NCBI GenBank assembly: GCA_019054805.1
Contig: JAHQIY010000004.1
Location: 3,162,001 to 3,226,000 of the forward strand
Direction: 5' to 3'
Source of the DNA: Brachionus manjavacas
Taxonomy: Eukaryota > Rotifera > Eurotatoria > Ploima > Brachionidae
Length of the DNA stretch: 64,000 bases
In this document: piece by piece, positions 18,476-29,703 of the stretch
How the letters are laid out: every line of letters starts with the position of its first letter
Numbering within the stretch: the stretch's first letter is position 1
The notes under the pieces: generated by a model
Told to the model about the DNA's origin: nothing
What the model saw: the letters and a program-made list of their open reading frames with translations, nothing else
Databases searched by the model: none
Made by a program: the position numbers and the translations under genes

Positions 18476-20595
18476 CAGTGCACTCGCGCTACAACGAATG
18501 AGCGGGACTTTATAATGTCATTCGTTATATGAAAAATCGTTATATCAAATTTTCCATGTTAATTGATTGGTGTTAAAAAAAAATGAGTAATTGGGCGGTT
18601 GATAGATTTTTTTAGTTATTTATTGACAAAATAAGATAAAACACAAAGTAATTAACATAAACAATAAAAATAAGAACAAATTAAATAAACTAATTTGATA
18701 AACTGAAAAAACTTGTGATTTTCGATTGTTTTTTTGATTCGATTGATTGAATAGAGGCGATGAGTTTGAAGACTGAATTTATCTCATTTCTTCAGTCTTC
18801 TTTGCTATTCATAAAATATTCTCTAGCTGTATTCAGTCCGGCGATTGCTTTTTCTTTGCTTATAAACTCTGTTTCTGTTTCTGTGGTTAGGGATGGTTCT
18901 GCTTCTTCGGTTTGCTCACCTTGTTCCAATGCAACTAAATCATCGCTGTATGTCTCACCAGAAGGAAACAAATCATCACAATGTCGATAGGCATATTTGT
19001 CAAAATTCACAATTTTGTTTGTCAACACTGAACCTAGTTTCTCAAACTCTAGCTGATTGTTGTCAATAGACTCAATGATATCAAAATCAGACGATTTTTT
19101 GAATCCTCCTTTTCTAAAGCATGCTGATATTGTAGATGGTGCCACGCTGTCCCAAGCAGTTTTTAATTTATAAATTGCATCCAAAACATCGATTTGTTTA
19201 GAAGTTGAACTGTATTCGATTGATTCAATTTTTTCTTGCATCATTAGGCTTCTGTATTTCATTTTGAATGATGCAATAACACCTTGATCCATTGGCTGCA
19301 GTACTGATGTCATGTTTGCTGGGAAGAATTCTATTTAAACATTAGAAAGCTCTTGTTGTTTGTGACCACTAAAATTGTCTACGAAAAGAAGTATTTTGCG
19401 ATTTTCTGTCATGAATTGCTTGTTGATTTTGATTAACCATTCATCGAATATCTTTGTATTCATCCATGCTTTTGAATTGAACCTATAATACACTGGAAGA
19501 TTATTTTTGTTAATATTTTTGAAACAGCGCGGGTTCTCAAATTGGCCGATAACAATTGGTTTCATTTTATCGCCTGACATGTTGGCACAGAAGAGGATTG
19601 AGAGTCTTTCTTTTTGAATTTTAATATTGTCTGCTGGTGTATCCTTGTATTCATATGTGTGAGTTGGTGTGGCTCGGTACATAAGTGCGGTATCATCGGC
19701 GTTGAAAATATCATCTGGACTGTAGTCTTTGATTAATTCGATGAGTGTATGCTGATATTTTTCTGCTGCTACTTTGTCGACAAGGCCTGCTTCTCCGATG
19801 CATTTTTTATTTGAGATGTTGTGTCTTTTTAAAAAACTATTTAGCCACCCTGAACTTGCCTTGAAATCAGGTTTCTGAAGCATTGTTGCTTTTTTGAGAG
19901 CTTGAGCTTGTATTAGAGGACCATCGAGTGTAATTGAATAATGCGCTTTTGTGTCTCTGAACCACATATCCAGGTATTTTTCAAGCTCTTTGTACTCAGG
20001 CTCTCTCAATCTCTTAGCTTTTTTAATGTCACGCATGGACTCAGATGCTTTTTTGATCGCTTCTTGATTCTTAACGATTGTTGAGATAGTCGAAGCTGCT
20101 AATCCATACTTGCGGGATAGTTCAGTTGGAGTTGCTTTATTATTGTAATCCTCTATTATCTCAAGCTTTAAGCTTATCTCAGGACTCTTTCTTTTTTACT
20201 TTCCATTTTTGAAACAATAAAAAACACCAATAAAAATTTACTATTAAACAAACAAAAGTTTATATAATAATTTTTGATTGGTCGGTTTCTTTTTATTTTG
20301 TCATTATTTTTCAGGAGTTGACACATACAGATTAAAATTTCATTGATAAACAAAAATTATAACGAATGTGCTAAAAAAAGATTGTATTCGTTAAAGAAAG
20401 TGACAATTATCGTTGTTGAGTATAAAAATGGGCTTTGATTTCCCATTCGCAGTAGCGAATTTTTCATAATTTCATTTTCGTAATATGATATTTTGTTAGC
20501 CATTGATTTGAATGGAGAGGAAATCGGGGCTTATACATCATTCGCTGTAGCGCGATATTTGTAATAAAGCGAATCGTTATAGCGCGAGTGCACTG
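18476..20595 (-). mobile_element. Tigger/pogo-type DNA transposon
   Basis: 2120 bp with terminal inverted repeats CAGTGCACTCGCGCTACAAC (left) and, inverted, CAGTGCACTCGCGCTATAAC (right), and a TA duplication at 18474-18475 and 20596-20597. It encodes one pogo-type transposase on the minus strand. The flanks do not match each other: a plus-strand LINE tail on the left, LINE-A RT sequence on the right. Confidence 0.92.
18792..20205 (-). pseudogene. Tigger/pogo transposase
   Basis: One long frame with two lesions. N-terminal helix-turn-helix: SPEISLKLEIIEDYN and ELSRKYGLAASTIS, then a CENP-B-type second DNA-binding domain (SGWLNSFLKRHNIS). The DDE catalytic domain has FNADDTALM, LLFVDNFSGH and VLQPMDQGVI, giving the D-D-D triad. 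Lesion 1: a TAA at 19335-19337 between SNV and IEFFPAN, in frame. Lesion 2: a one-base loss in the A-run just after the first ATG, near 20195-20200. Catalytic residues remain, so the copy died recently. The acidic C-terminal tail is complete. Confidence 0.9.
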
Positions 20596-20597
20596 TA

Positions 20598-21346
20598 GAT
20601 CATCTGCGAAAATAGAGAGTATTTTTTATTTGTTTTTTTTGTTTTTGGGTTGTCAATAATATATATACTAAATAAAAGAGGACTAATTACCTTACCTGAG
20701 CCTTGAGGAACACCTGCAGTTATTTGATATTTTTTGCTCAAGTGGTCATTCACATTTACCTTAAATGTCCTACTATCTAAAAAGGATCTAATCCAGTTAG
20801 TCAAGTAATGAGGTGGATTCATTTAATTCAATTTAAAAAGTAAACCTTCATGCCAAACCCTATCAAAGGCTTTAGAAATATCAAAAAAAAGGCTGTAAAC
20901 TCTTTTTTTTCTATTAAATGATTCCACAATTTTTTGAATTAAAAAGAAAAGATTATCTGATGTTCGCCGGTGTTTCCTAAATCCAGATTGCTCCTGGATA
21001 AGGAGTGAATTTTGTTCCAAATAATTGTATAATCTTGAAAATACTTTGCGTTCCAGGAGCTTTCCTAAACAACTCGTTATACTAATTGGTCCATAATTTA
21101 AAGGATCTTGTAAAGAAGAGGCTTTTTTTTAATCATAGTAATGTTAGATGTTTTCCATGCTTTAGGGACTCTACCTTCTCGAAGAGATAAATTAAGAAGT
21201 TCTATTATTTCTATTAATTAATTTCTAGGTAAGTTTTTTTAACATTAAATTATGAATTTGGTCAGGTGCTGATGCCGCTTCATTTTTCAATCTTTTTAAA
21301 GTCATAATTAATTCATTTATGCAAATTGGATCATTAAAATTACACT
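20598..21346 (-). pseudogene. LINE-A ORF2 fragment (RT core)
   Basis: Minus-strand pieces 21020-20823 and 20822-20598 match LINE-A RT: SGFRKHRRTSDNL, LFFDISKAFDRVWH and GVPQGSG in a broken frame. The copy at 8.4-11.8 kb is the closest relative, and this one shows that locus without the MULE. It is cut on the right at the LINE-B tail and on the left at the Tigger, so both the 5' and 3' parts are missing. Confidence 0.85.
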
Positions 21347-21591
21347 GATTATTTATTTATTTATTGAATTGAATTAACCTCCTTTTAGAAGTAAAAAAAA
21401 AAAAAAAAAAAAAATTAAAAAAGATTAAATAGATATAAAAAAAATATAAAAAGATTTTTTGTGTTTTTGTGTTTTTTTTTAAATGAAAAATTATTACCTA
21501 AAAATAAAATTCCAAAAAATAAAAAAGGAACATTAGTTTGATAATAGAAAAAGGCATGAAAGTTAGAATACAAGATAATTTGGACCAAAAT

Positions 21592-22150
21592 TCATGAATT
21601 TCTTTTATTTTGAATTAGCTCGTTTAGGAGATTTCTGAAATGTTTTAATTTTAAATTGCATAGACATAACCAAATTGAATCAAATATACCATCATTAGAA
21701 ATCAGATTAATTTTAAGATTTTCTTTAAGTTGGTTTGTATTTACTGTAATTTTTGAGGTTTCAATTTTAAAGTACTTGGAAATAAGAACCAAGTCAGAGG
21801 AAAAAGATTTATTATAGGGGAGGGTCATTAAGCATATATTTTAAAAATTGTGATGATAGATAATTATATTTAATTGTATCAATAAAAGTTAGTTTTGAAA
21901 ATAGATAAAGTTCATCAAAGTTGAAAACTTTCAGAACTTTTAAGACTCGTGATATGTGACAATAGGCTTTTAAACCAAACATTTGTCTAATTAAGTTGTT
22001 TTGTAATTTATTTATTGAATCCTTTGTGGTCGAACAAAGAGTGAGAGCCTCAAGACCATATGTGAATTTAGATAAGCAATATGTTTTGTATATAAATGAT
22101 TTGAATTTAGGTGAAGAGGAAGGACTATTTTTAGGCAGAAGATACGAAAT
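21592..22150 (-). pseudogene. LINE-B ORF2 C-terminal extension
   Basis: Two shifted frames after the main ORF: about 22150-21830, with FIYKTYCLSKFTYGLEALTL and NKLQNNLIRQMFGLK (the usual segment after the thumb), and 21828-21592, ending KHFRNLLNELIQNK. They belong to ORF2 and are separated by two single-base-type frameshifts. Confidence 0.75.
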
Positions 22151-24770
22151 TCCAAAAAAGCTGCTCTGAACTTTTTTTAAAATTTATAATTGCCTGTGTG
22201 TTAAAGTCAAGATTAGAATCTATAATGAATCCTAAGTATTCTAACTGATTTGCTTCTTTAAGTTCGGATTCATTAAGGTGAAATAACGACTTAAATAATT
22301 GAATGCCAAAGTTAACAATTTTTGTTTTATTAGGGTTAAATTTTATTCTCCATTTATTCCCATAAGTCCCACAAATATCCAAAAGCATTTGTAGATGGGA
22401 GTCAACTGGGCTTATTAAGACTATATCATCTGCGTAGACAATGATAGAAACATTAAGATTTTTATAAAGAGCTCCAAGTTCATTGTTAAGGCATTCTATT
22501 ATAAGATCATCAATATATATGTTAAAAAGAAATGAAGATAAAATAGCTCCTTGTTTTACACCAGTTTCAATTTTGAAGGATTTTGTTGTTAGATTATTTG
22601 GAAGAGATAAAACAGCTAGGGCTGAGTTATAATAAATCCTAAGCAATACCCAGTAGGAAGTATGCAGTCTCTTTAATAGTTTATAGAATAAGCCATCACG
22701 CCATATCTTGTCAAAGGCCTTTTCTGCATCCAAAGATGCTATCCTACATCCAGAGCCCCTATTGATGTAGTTAAGAGTTGTTTCTTTCAATACAAAAATG
22801 GCATGGTTACAAGAGGTTTTTTTCCTAAAACCAAATTGGTTATAACTAACTTTATAAAGCTCAGGGGAGTTAATTAGAATTAGTTTTTCTAGGATTTGAG
22901 CAAAGCAGTTTGAAATAGAAATAGGTCTTATATTGTTTAGATCATTACTGTTTTTCAAGTTGTCTTTTAGAATAGGATTAATTTTTGAAGTATTAAAATT
23001 TTTTGGGATCTTATTGAATAGGAGAAGTTGGATTAAGAATTCAATTAGAATTTCATGAAAACCAACAAAATTAACATTTTTTAAAAGGTAATAGGAGATT
23101 TTGTCAAAGCCAGTTACTTGTAAGTTATCAAGTTCTGATATTATTTTCTTTAGTTGAGACAGCTCAAAAAAAGGCAGAGTATCAGGACGAGTGTGGTTCA
23201 CAAATGCTTCATTCACATGTTTTTTAATATTTAGCTGATCACTTGATAGAGTAGATTCATCCTCTTTGAATAAATTTAAGAATTGAGAAAAGAGTTTATC
23301 CGATGGGAGGGTTATTTCTTTTTTAACATTTCTTTTATTTTTAGACTGTGCAAGCCTTTTCCAAAATCTATTTCTATCTTTTAAATAGAAAAGATTTTCT
23401 ATTTTTGCTTGTTCTTTTAGTTCATTTAGATAGATTTGTTGTCGTTGAGCTCTTCTAAATTCTTTCTTTAATTGTCTTCTTTTAGGTTCTAAGGAGGGAT
23501 CCGTTTTTATTTTTTGATTGATATCAGTTAACTTATCTTTTATCAATTTTAGTTCATTGTTGAACCAATTTTTTTTCTTTGGCTTCTTAGCTAAATTGGA
23601 GGAAAAATAAATATTTTGATAGTCTAATGCCTCATTAGAGGCTTTAGAGATTGAGTCACAGATTGATTTATAAAAGAGATCAACATGCTCTTGTGCATTA
23701 AAAATAGGTTTCGAGGGATCAGTGTAATTTAGACAAGAATTTAGAAAGTGATAAGATAAATTATTATTATAGAATTCAAATACTTCAGCTATTTCAAGTT
23801 TTAGTCTAGATTGGACTTGAGGCTTTACATAAAGAGATTCAATATCACATTGGAGATTTTCATAAGTAACATCCAATTTAATGGCGAGATGATCACTTAG
23901 ATTTCCCAAGTCACTTTTAATGTTACATTGAATAGATTTTAAGATATTTCCAAGATCTGAGACTAAAATATGGTCAAGATTGGCATAATATGGTGGGGAA
24001 TTTTTTTTATGCTTTTTATAGGTATATGGAGTAAATTGTGTGTTTAATGAGGCCATAAGGACAAGGTCATTATCATGTATAAAATTGTATAGTAGAGTAT
24101 CTAACTTATTTATATTTGAGGATTTTTGACAAGTGAACCTGAAAGGATCTGCATTGAAGTCACCTATTATGAATATTGGAATATTTTTATCTTTAAAAAA
24201 TTTCATGTGAGCTATTAATATTGATAGAGTAGTCTCATATAAAGCTATCGAATCAGCCTTATGCTTATTATTATAAAAGGGCATATAAACCCCAAAGATT
24301 ACAAATTCTTGACTCTTGATTTTTAAATGGACATAGCTCGAATGTCTATTAAAAAAGTCACTATCAATCAAATCACATGAGTCATCAAGAAACCAACATT
24401 GGCCACCATAAGGTCGCCCTGACGATTTACCTAAATAATCAGGCATATCCGACTGATAGAGTGGAGTATTTTTATGAAACTTAGATGAAGCTAAATCTTT
24501 AATAATATGAAATTCATTTTTTTTGGTCCATAATTCATTCAAATAGCAAATATTTGAAATATTAACTAAATGATTACAATAAGATAAATTTGATTTTAAA
24601 TTGAAACAATTAAGAAATGAAATAGAAAAAGAAATTAAAGGCATTTTAATTACGTTTTTATTGATTTGTGTTGGATTGATTTGGAGTATTGCTTGTTTTT
24701 GCTTCAGATGAAGATTGTGTATTTTGATTGCGTTCAGCATATGGCTTACGATATCGACAGACAACAGCAC
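22131..24770 (-). CDS. LINE-B ORF2: endonuclease and reverse transcriptase
   Basis: An 879-residue open frame; the true start is uncertain. APE-type endonuclease: CYLNELWTKK with the conserved Glu, FGVYMPFYNN, IFIIGDFNADP and LSDHLAIKLD. A basic linker at about residues 410-490 follows. RT: IRPISISNCFAQILEKLI, GFRKKTSCNHAIF, ASLDAEKAFDKIW, GVKQGAILSSFLFNIYIDDL and VYADDIVLIS, all catalytic Asp present. The frame shifts near 22150; the C-terminal region continues in another frame (LPKNSPSSSPKFKSF and so on) to about 21830, and then as ORF 21828-21592. So the enzyme core is intact but the C-terminus is broken. Motifs differ clearly from LINE-A. Confidence 0.9.
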   Translation of the reverse strand: MLLSVDIVSHMLNAIKIHNLHLKQKQAILQINPTQINKNVIKMPLISFSISFLNCFNLKSNLSYCNHLVNISNICYLNELWTKKNEFHIIKDLASSKFHKNTPLYQSDMPDYLGKSSGRPYGGQCWFLDDSCDLIDSDFFNRHSSYVHLKIKSQEFVIFGVYMPFYNNKHKADSIALYETTLSILIAHMKFFKDKNIPIFIIGDFNADPFRFTCQKSSNINKLDTLLYNFIHDNDLVLMASLNTQFTPYTYKKHKKNSPPYYANLDHILVSDLGNILKSIQCNIKSDLGNLSDHLAIKLDVTYENLQCDIESLYVKPQVQSRLKLEIAEVFEFYNNNLSYHFLNSCLNYTDPSKPIFNAQEHVDLFYKSICDSISKASNEALDYQNIYFSSNLAKKPKKKNWFNNELKLIKDKLTDINQKIKTDPSLEPKRRQLKKEFRRAQRQQIYLNELKEQAKIENLFYLKDRNRFWKRLAQSKNKRNVKKEITLPSDKLFSQFLNLFKEDESTLSSDQLNIKKHVNEAFVNHTRPDTLPFFELSQLKKIISELDNLQVTGFDKISYYLLKNVNFVGFHEILIEFLIQLLLFNKIPKNFNTSKINPILKDNLKNSNDLNNIRPISISNCFAQILEKLILINSPELYKVSYNQFGFRKKTSCNHAIFVLKETTLNYINRGSGCRIASLDAEKAFDKIWRDGLFYKLLKRLHTSYWVLLRIYYNSALAVLSLPNNLTTKSFKIETGVKQGAILSSFLFNIYIDDLIIECLNNELGALYKNLNVSIIVYADDIVLISPVDSHLQMLLDICGTYGNKWRIKFNPNKTKIVNFGIQLFKSLFHLNESELKEANQLEYLGFIIDSNLDFNTQAIINFKKSSEQLFWNFVSSA

Positions 24771-25100
24771 CTCTTGGCCATATAGTTTTATCTTTTATTC
24801 TATCAAGATCGAACTCACTTATTGAAAATTTGAAGGACTTGAAATTTTGATGAACGGTTGAAATTTGTTCAAAAGTATAAGTTTGGACTATTTTATTTAC
24901 TACCGATTTACGTTCTCGAGAGTTTCTTCGGTTGATATTCTCCCCAAGTAAATGTCGACCTTTCTCTCACTTGATTTAAGACCAGTGTTATCACCTTTAC
25001 CAGAAGTTTTGATATAATTTTGAATTGAAGATTTTTTAGTCCTCTTCCTTGGGCCTGCCAATTTAAATTCATTGTATTCAATTAATTTTGTTGGTTGAGA

Positions 25101-25637
25101 GGTTATCTAGGTTATCTAGTAGATAACCTATCCAGCAGTGATCACTTCGATAACCTATTTGGTTATCTACCGAAAGCATAGACGACAAGACCCGAATATT
25201 CTTGGTGAAAATAAAATTTGAATAAACAAGGACTCAAGACCACATTCTTAGAATTAATCAATCGATCGTTGATAAACTTTATTGTAACTAAAATCGTTTA
25301 CAAAATTCTCACGTATTAAATTGTTTGAGTAGATCTGATTAATAAACAATGATGATATTTAAAAAATCGGATTGATTAAAAAAATTAGATAATTTAGTTC
25401 ATAAGTAATTTTCAGATTGTTCAGATTCATTATTGAAACTAAATTTAGTCTTGTGGCTTGAAATTTATATTATAGAAAAATTTAGAATAATAAACTTTAT
25501 TGTTAAAAGATAAAAATTAAAATAAGTAAGATAAATTCGAAAAATTTAATGTTCAAAAAGCAATTCAAATAAAAATTCAATTTTCAAAATATTCAAAATA
25601 CACAAAATTGATAGAATATAAAAAAATAAATTAATAT
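25101..25637 (-). repeat. Nanos 3' flank of copy 3
   Basis: The fullest version of the 3' flank: the GGTTATC palindrome, the CTCAAGACCACATTCTTAG block, and TTTATTGTTAAAAG with the reverse-strand AATAAA signal near the gene. Compare 14735-15082. Confidence 0.7.
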
Positions 25638-26189
25638 TCAATTATTTAATTGAAATTCGCTCAAAATTCTATTTCGCTTTTGTGCCTTGAATTTTTTACA
25701 ATAAGTGATTGTGTGTGCATTTTCGCCTGATTGACCGCAAGCTGGACAAACATACTCTTTCAGCAATGGGCAAGTTACTCGGCCTTGAATATTCTTGATT
25801 GTATGAGATTTGTAGATGTGCTCTGGCTCTCCGTTTGTTTTACAAAATGTGCAAATTATTTGCTTGCTTGGATTCTTTTGCAAAATACGAGCACTTTTGG
25901 TAGCATATTTTGCCAAATCAAATTTGATCATTTCGGATGGTCTCATTTTGCACTGACCATTTGGGATAAAATAGTCTTGAGATGAAAAGCTGCTTGAAAC
26001 TGAAGATGAAGACAAGGATGAGTCAACTGAAGAATTTGGTGACACTGAACAAGAACTGTTGGTTTTTCTTATTTGATTACCTTGAAAATGATGTTCTCTA
26101 GTGATGATCGAATCAACAAATTGCTGTAGCCCAGAGACCAGACTAATGCCGCTGCTGCTGTTAATGTTTCTTTGGTTAATGTATTCCAT
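25638..26189 (-). CDS. nanos: Nanos-type zinc-finger protein, copy 3
   Basis: An intact 183-residue ORF, closest to copy 1 at the N-terminus (MEYINQRNINSSSG) and with R31 as in copies 2 and 4. The only other obvious change is SVSSSFSS where the rest have SVSNSFSS. The CCHC pair is complete (C113, C116, H129, C140; C148, C151, H159, C164). The TATA-like palindrome lies 72 bp upstream at 26261-26274. Confidence 0.9.
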   Translation of the reverse strand: MEYINQRNINSSSGISLVSGLQQFVDSIITREHHFQGNQIRKTNSSCSVSPNSSVDSSLSSSSVSSSFSSQDYFIPNGQCKMRPSEMIKFDLAKYATKSARILQKNPSKQIICTFCKTNGEPEHIYKSHTIKNIQGRVTCPLLKEYVCPACGQSGENAHTITYCKKFKAQKRNRILSEFQLNN

Positions 26190-26260
26190 TGCTCAATTTG
26201 TTTTATTTTATTCAAGTTAATTAAATTAAGTTTTGATTTTATTCAAACTCAGCAATTCAA

Positions 26261-26274
26261 GAGTATAAATACTC
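26261..26274 (-). promoter_or_regulatory. Palindromic TATA-like element of nanos copy 3
   Basis: Same 14-mer and same 72-bp spacing as in the other copies. Confidence 0.5.
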
Positions 26275-26429
26275 AGGCAATTAATTAGAACAGATAACTA
26301 GGTGTGAATTTTGTACACTCTTCAGATTTAAAATCAAAGATTAAAATAAGCGTACCTTTTAGAACAGGAAATCCAATGTTTTGCTTCGGCAGAAATAAGT
26401 GCTCTTTTTGAGCATTAATTTTTAGTTAA

Positions 26430-26780
26430 ATTTTAACTTTTTATTGATTTAAGTAAATTATTGAATTCTACTAAAAAAAGTTAATTATTAAAGTTGTTTT
26501 GATTTATTAAAAATTATTTTTTATTAAGAATTGTAAACATTATATATATCTGCATAAAAATTAATGAAATTTTGATTAAATTTTTTTTTTGATTTGTTCT
26601 TTTTTAACACTTCGCAAAAGAATCTTTTATCTTTCCAGTATGCATATTACCTTCAAAAATTGAGATAATTTAATTTTTACGTTTTACTTAAGCTAAAGAA
26701 ATTGAAATTTTACTTGAATTTAGTTAATTTAGAAAGTTATTCTTATTTTTATACTGAAAAAAAAGTTGTGCTCAAATAGC
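26430..26780. other. AT-rich spacer
   Basis: Beyond the Nanos upstream block. No gene, RNA or clear repeat seen. Confidence 0.4.
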
Positions 26781-28019
26781 AAAAATTGATTTAGATTTTA
26801 GCGGCCAAAAATCGAAAAAGAGTCATTTAGACTCGTTGGTGCTTCTAGTTTTAATAATTTCATTGCATTTTCCTTTTTAAATTAAACTTACTACATTTTA
26901 TTTTATTCTTATTTTTTATTTTTATTTGATTTTATTTTGATTTTAAATTTTTTAATCTGAAGGAGAATTAGCTCGGTACAGAATTTAAATAAATAATAAA
27001 ATTAATAATAAATGTGAATGTGTCAAAACAAATTCTATCTTTTGTGGTAAACTTTGTGCTTCACACCAAGTTTTGTTTACATCTTTGATAATGGTTGTTT
27101 TCAAAGAGTATCAAACTTAATGATAGGAAAAATAATATTAATTAAAAAAAATTAGAAATTTCCTTTAAAAAAATTGAAGTTTATGATCAAATGTAAACTT
27201 CAAATCAAAATTTTTAGTGTTTGGTTTAAAATAATGTATTTTTATCAATTTTTTAAATATTAAATTTTTGAACTTTAGTAAACGTGATTTGTTAATCTTT
27301 AATTAGGAAGAAAATTATATGAATTTCTATCTGAAGTAAAAAAAAAAGCTAAATCAATATTTTGAATTTTCGCAACACATAATTTTATAAATATTTTAAT
27401 TTTTTAAGTTTTGTTAATGTGATCATGACCATGAACTTCAAATTTATTCCCTTCGAGGTAGTTATTATGGCGGCCAATCAAGTGTTGGACTTTTTTTGAA
27501 AAGAAATTAAAAAATAAGTTCGGTCTTGGACTTTTATGGGAAATCTAAAAAACTCTGATTTAAAGCTTCAAAATAATTGTTTTGTATAATTTCAAATTGA
27601 ATTTCTATCAGCTAAAATTTTTTAAGTAGTAATTAATTAAAAAAATAATTAGATATTGTTAGGTCTTCTACGATCACGTTCGGCTTTTAAAGATTATTGT
27701 TTTTTTTTTTTTGCTGGATACCATACAATTGATGCTGTTGAAGATTAAAAAATTTGAACCCAACTATCTGCACAAACTTTTTATTTAGTTTTTATTAGAA
27801 ATAGCGGTACCAAAAGTAAAAAATTACATTAATTGTACAAAATTATTTGCATAGTTAGAAAAGGACAAAATTTCTTAAATTTTTTTTTATTTTGTTTTGT
27901 TCTAAAATTTAAAAACAAATTTAAATTACTTTCAAATCATAGATCTTGAAAAAGGCCACTTTTGGTCAAACCGCGTCGATTCTTTTAGTAGTAGTAGTAG
28001 TAGTTTTGACTGTAGCTGG
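26781..28019 (-). repeat. 5'-truncated CR1/L2-like LINE, copy 1 (3' UTR)
   Basis: Nearly identical to 40665-41989 except for two extra 41-bp tandem units there. Only the last few codons of ORF2 remain (minus-strand LQSKLLLLLLKESTRFDQKW with the repeated TAC/TAG-rich stretch near 27985-28005). The rest is a long 3' UTR that itself contains a plus-strand LINE tail (GAATTAGCTCGGTACAG near 26962-26980). A 5' truncation at 28019 is typical of LINE insertion. Confidence 0.8.
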
Positions 28020-28190
28020 CTAGCCAGCGAGTGTGCTGATGAAGAACAAATAACAAACTTTTGGAACTTAAATATAGCCGCAATGACCTCAGTTTCATTT
28101 TTTCCTTCTTGAGATAAAATAAACTTTTTTAATTCGTTCCAAACCATCTCGATCGGATTTAAGTCGGGCGATTTAGGCTCTTCTGGAAAT
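28020..28190 (-). pseudogene. Tc1/mariner transposase fragment
   Basis: The minus strand reads FPEEPKSPDLNPIEMVWNEL, the C-terminal catalytic signature of Tc1/mariner transposases (SPDLNPIE with the third acidic residue), then a basic helix-forming segment. The ORF 28147-27932 is an artificial fusion of this piece with the LINE end to its left; the join is at about 28020. Confidence 0.8.
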
Positions 28191-28848
28191 TTTTGTAAAG
28201 CTTCGTAAAATTACGAAAATTTTCGTAAAAAGTGGTAATTTTACGTTAAAAACTGTAAAAACCCTGGTGTCAAATCACCACAGTAAATCAATTTTAGGAC
28301 TAAAAATTTTGGTTAAAAATTCGCCAAAAAAAGTTTTTATTTTGATAATTATGCTTAAAAATCATCAGCCAATTTAAAATAATAAAATTTGTTATTTGTT
28401 CTTCATTATTAATTTGAAAAAAATAAAAATATCATTGTTTTTATTATTTTTGTGTTATTTATTTATTGTATTCGTATTTTTATTCAATTTTAGGATGAGT
28501 TAATTGGCGCCCTTCTATAATACATGAGTATTCAGATTCTTTTGCAAAAATTTAAATTTATTATTTAACAATGATTTTGAAAACTTATATCACAAATTTT
28601 TATTAAAAAAATTTAGAAAAAAATTCATCAAAATTTTTTTTAGATTACAAAGAAAGATTCTTTAACAAGTATTACTTACTTAATTTCTAAAATCTTATAA
28701 GCATATAACAAATTTCAGTAAAATGTTAACTTAAATTTTACTTATATAATGAACCACATCATATGAATATAGAGGATAACGCAAAAGGTTTATTTTCACT
28801 TTAAATAAAAAAAAACGACAGAGTAAATCAAATTTTTAAGCGCAAAAC
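28191..28848. other. Intergenic region upstream of PIN1
   Basis: About 28195-28260 is rich in TTTACG/CGTAAA motifs like those of the foldback element at 29.7 kb. The remainder is AT-rich. The PIN1 promoter must lie here, but no clear box is visible. Confidence 0.4.
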
Positions 28849-29414
28849 ATGTCTTCACTGCCAGAAGGTTGGGAAAAACACACATCCAAAAGCACAGGTT
28901 TGAAAACTGATTCATATTTTCAAAGATCAAAATGATATTTTTTTAAGGAAGAACATACTACCTGAACATTCATACAAAGCAGAGTCAATGGGACTTTCCG
29001 ACAAGTCCTGCCAGTGTTGGAAAACAAGTCAGATGTAGCCATTTACTGGTCAAGCACAGGGAATCACGCCGCCCGTCATCTTGGCGAGAGGAAAAGATAA
29101 CAAGAAGTAAAGAAGAAGCATTGGATATTCTGAAAGGTGAGTTCTAATGTTTTAAAAAAATTTAAATTGATTCAAACTAAAAAATTTATTTAGATTATCG
29201 AGACAAGATTGTGAGAGATGAGGAAAAATTCGAAGATTTGGCTTCGAAATATAGTGACTGTTCTTCGGCTCATAAAGGTGGAGATTTGGGTTTTTTTTCA
29301 TCAGGACAAATGCAAAAGCCCTTCGAAGAGGCTTCTTTTGCTCTCAAAGTCGGAGAACTTAGCGAGCCCGTTTCTACTGATTCAGGTGTACATATAATTC
29401 TAAGAACTGCTTAA
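28849..29414 (+). CDS. PIN1: Peptidyl-prolyl cis-trans isomerase PIN1
   Basis: Three exons: 28849-28897, 28948-29136 and 29194-29414, with GT-AG introns of 50 and 57 bp; product 152 residues. The N-terminal WW domain (LPEGWEKH, then [18 protein letters not shown]) binds phospho-Ser/Thr-Pro. The parvulin domain has every residue known for human PIN1: the His and Lys of CSHLLVKH, the Arg pair of RESRRPSSW that reads substrate phosphate, the Cys of SDCSSA, the [13 protein letters not shown] core, and Ser and His of [11 protein letters not shown]. It isomerises pSer/pThr-Pro bonds in cell-cycle and transcription proteins. An AATAAA overlaps the stop codon (29413-29418). Nothing suggests damage, although it is surrounded by transposons. 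Confidence 0.96.
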
Positions 29415-29703
29415 TAAAATATTTTTTTTATCTGAAAAAAATAACGCATCGGGTCAAAAAATGCGAAAAATCGAATTTTCTTTATTTTGCTAATATAAAA
29501 ATTTGAAATAAAATTGAAAAATTATTTACAATTAAAAAAGTGAATTTTATTAAGTTTTAAATGGCGTATAATTTTCAGAACCGACAATTTTATTCAATAA
29601 AAATTAAAATAAATAAAGTACAAAGCTAGTTTTATTTTTTGTTTTCTGGTGTTTCGAACAGGACCTGTCAAAAACTTGATGAAATTTGATTAGATTTTAT
29701 TTA
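29415..29703. other. Short spacer after PIN1
   Basis: 3' UTR and spacer; no other feature seen. Confidence 0.4.

Larger units (their letters stand above)
21347..25098 (-). mobile_element. LINE-B, 5'-truncated non-LTR retrotransposon
   Basis: A second LINE lineage. The 3' end is at about 21347-21375 (minus-strand GAGGTTAATTCAATTC followed by AATAAATAAATA), next to an A-run at 21398-21420. ORF2 occupies 24770-21592. The sequence upstream of ORF2 (24771-25098) has short open pieces that may be the end of ORF1. It then stops abruptly at the GGTTATCTA palindrome of the Nanos 3' flank, so the element is probably 5'-truncated. Confidence 0.8.
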
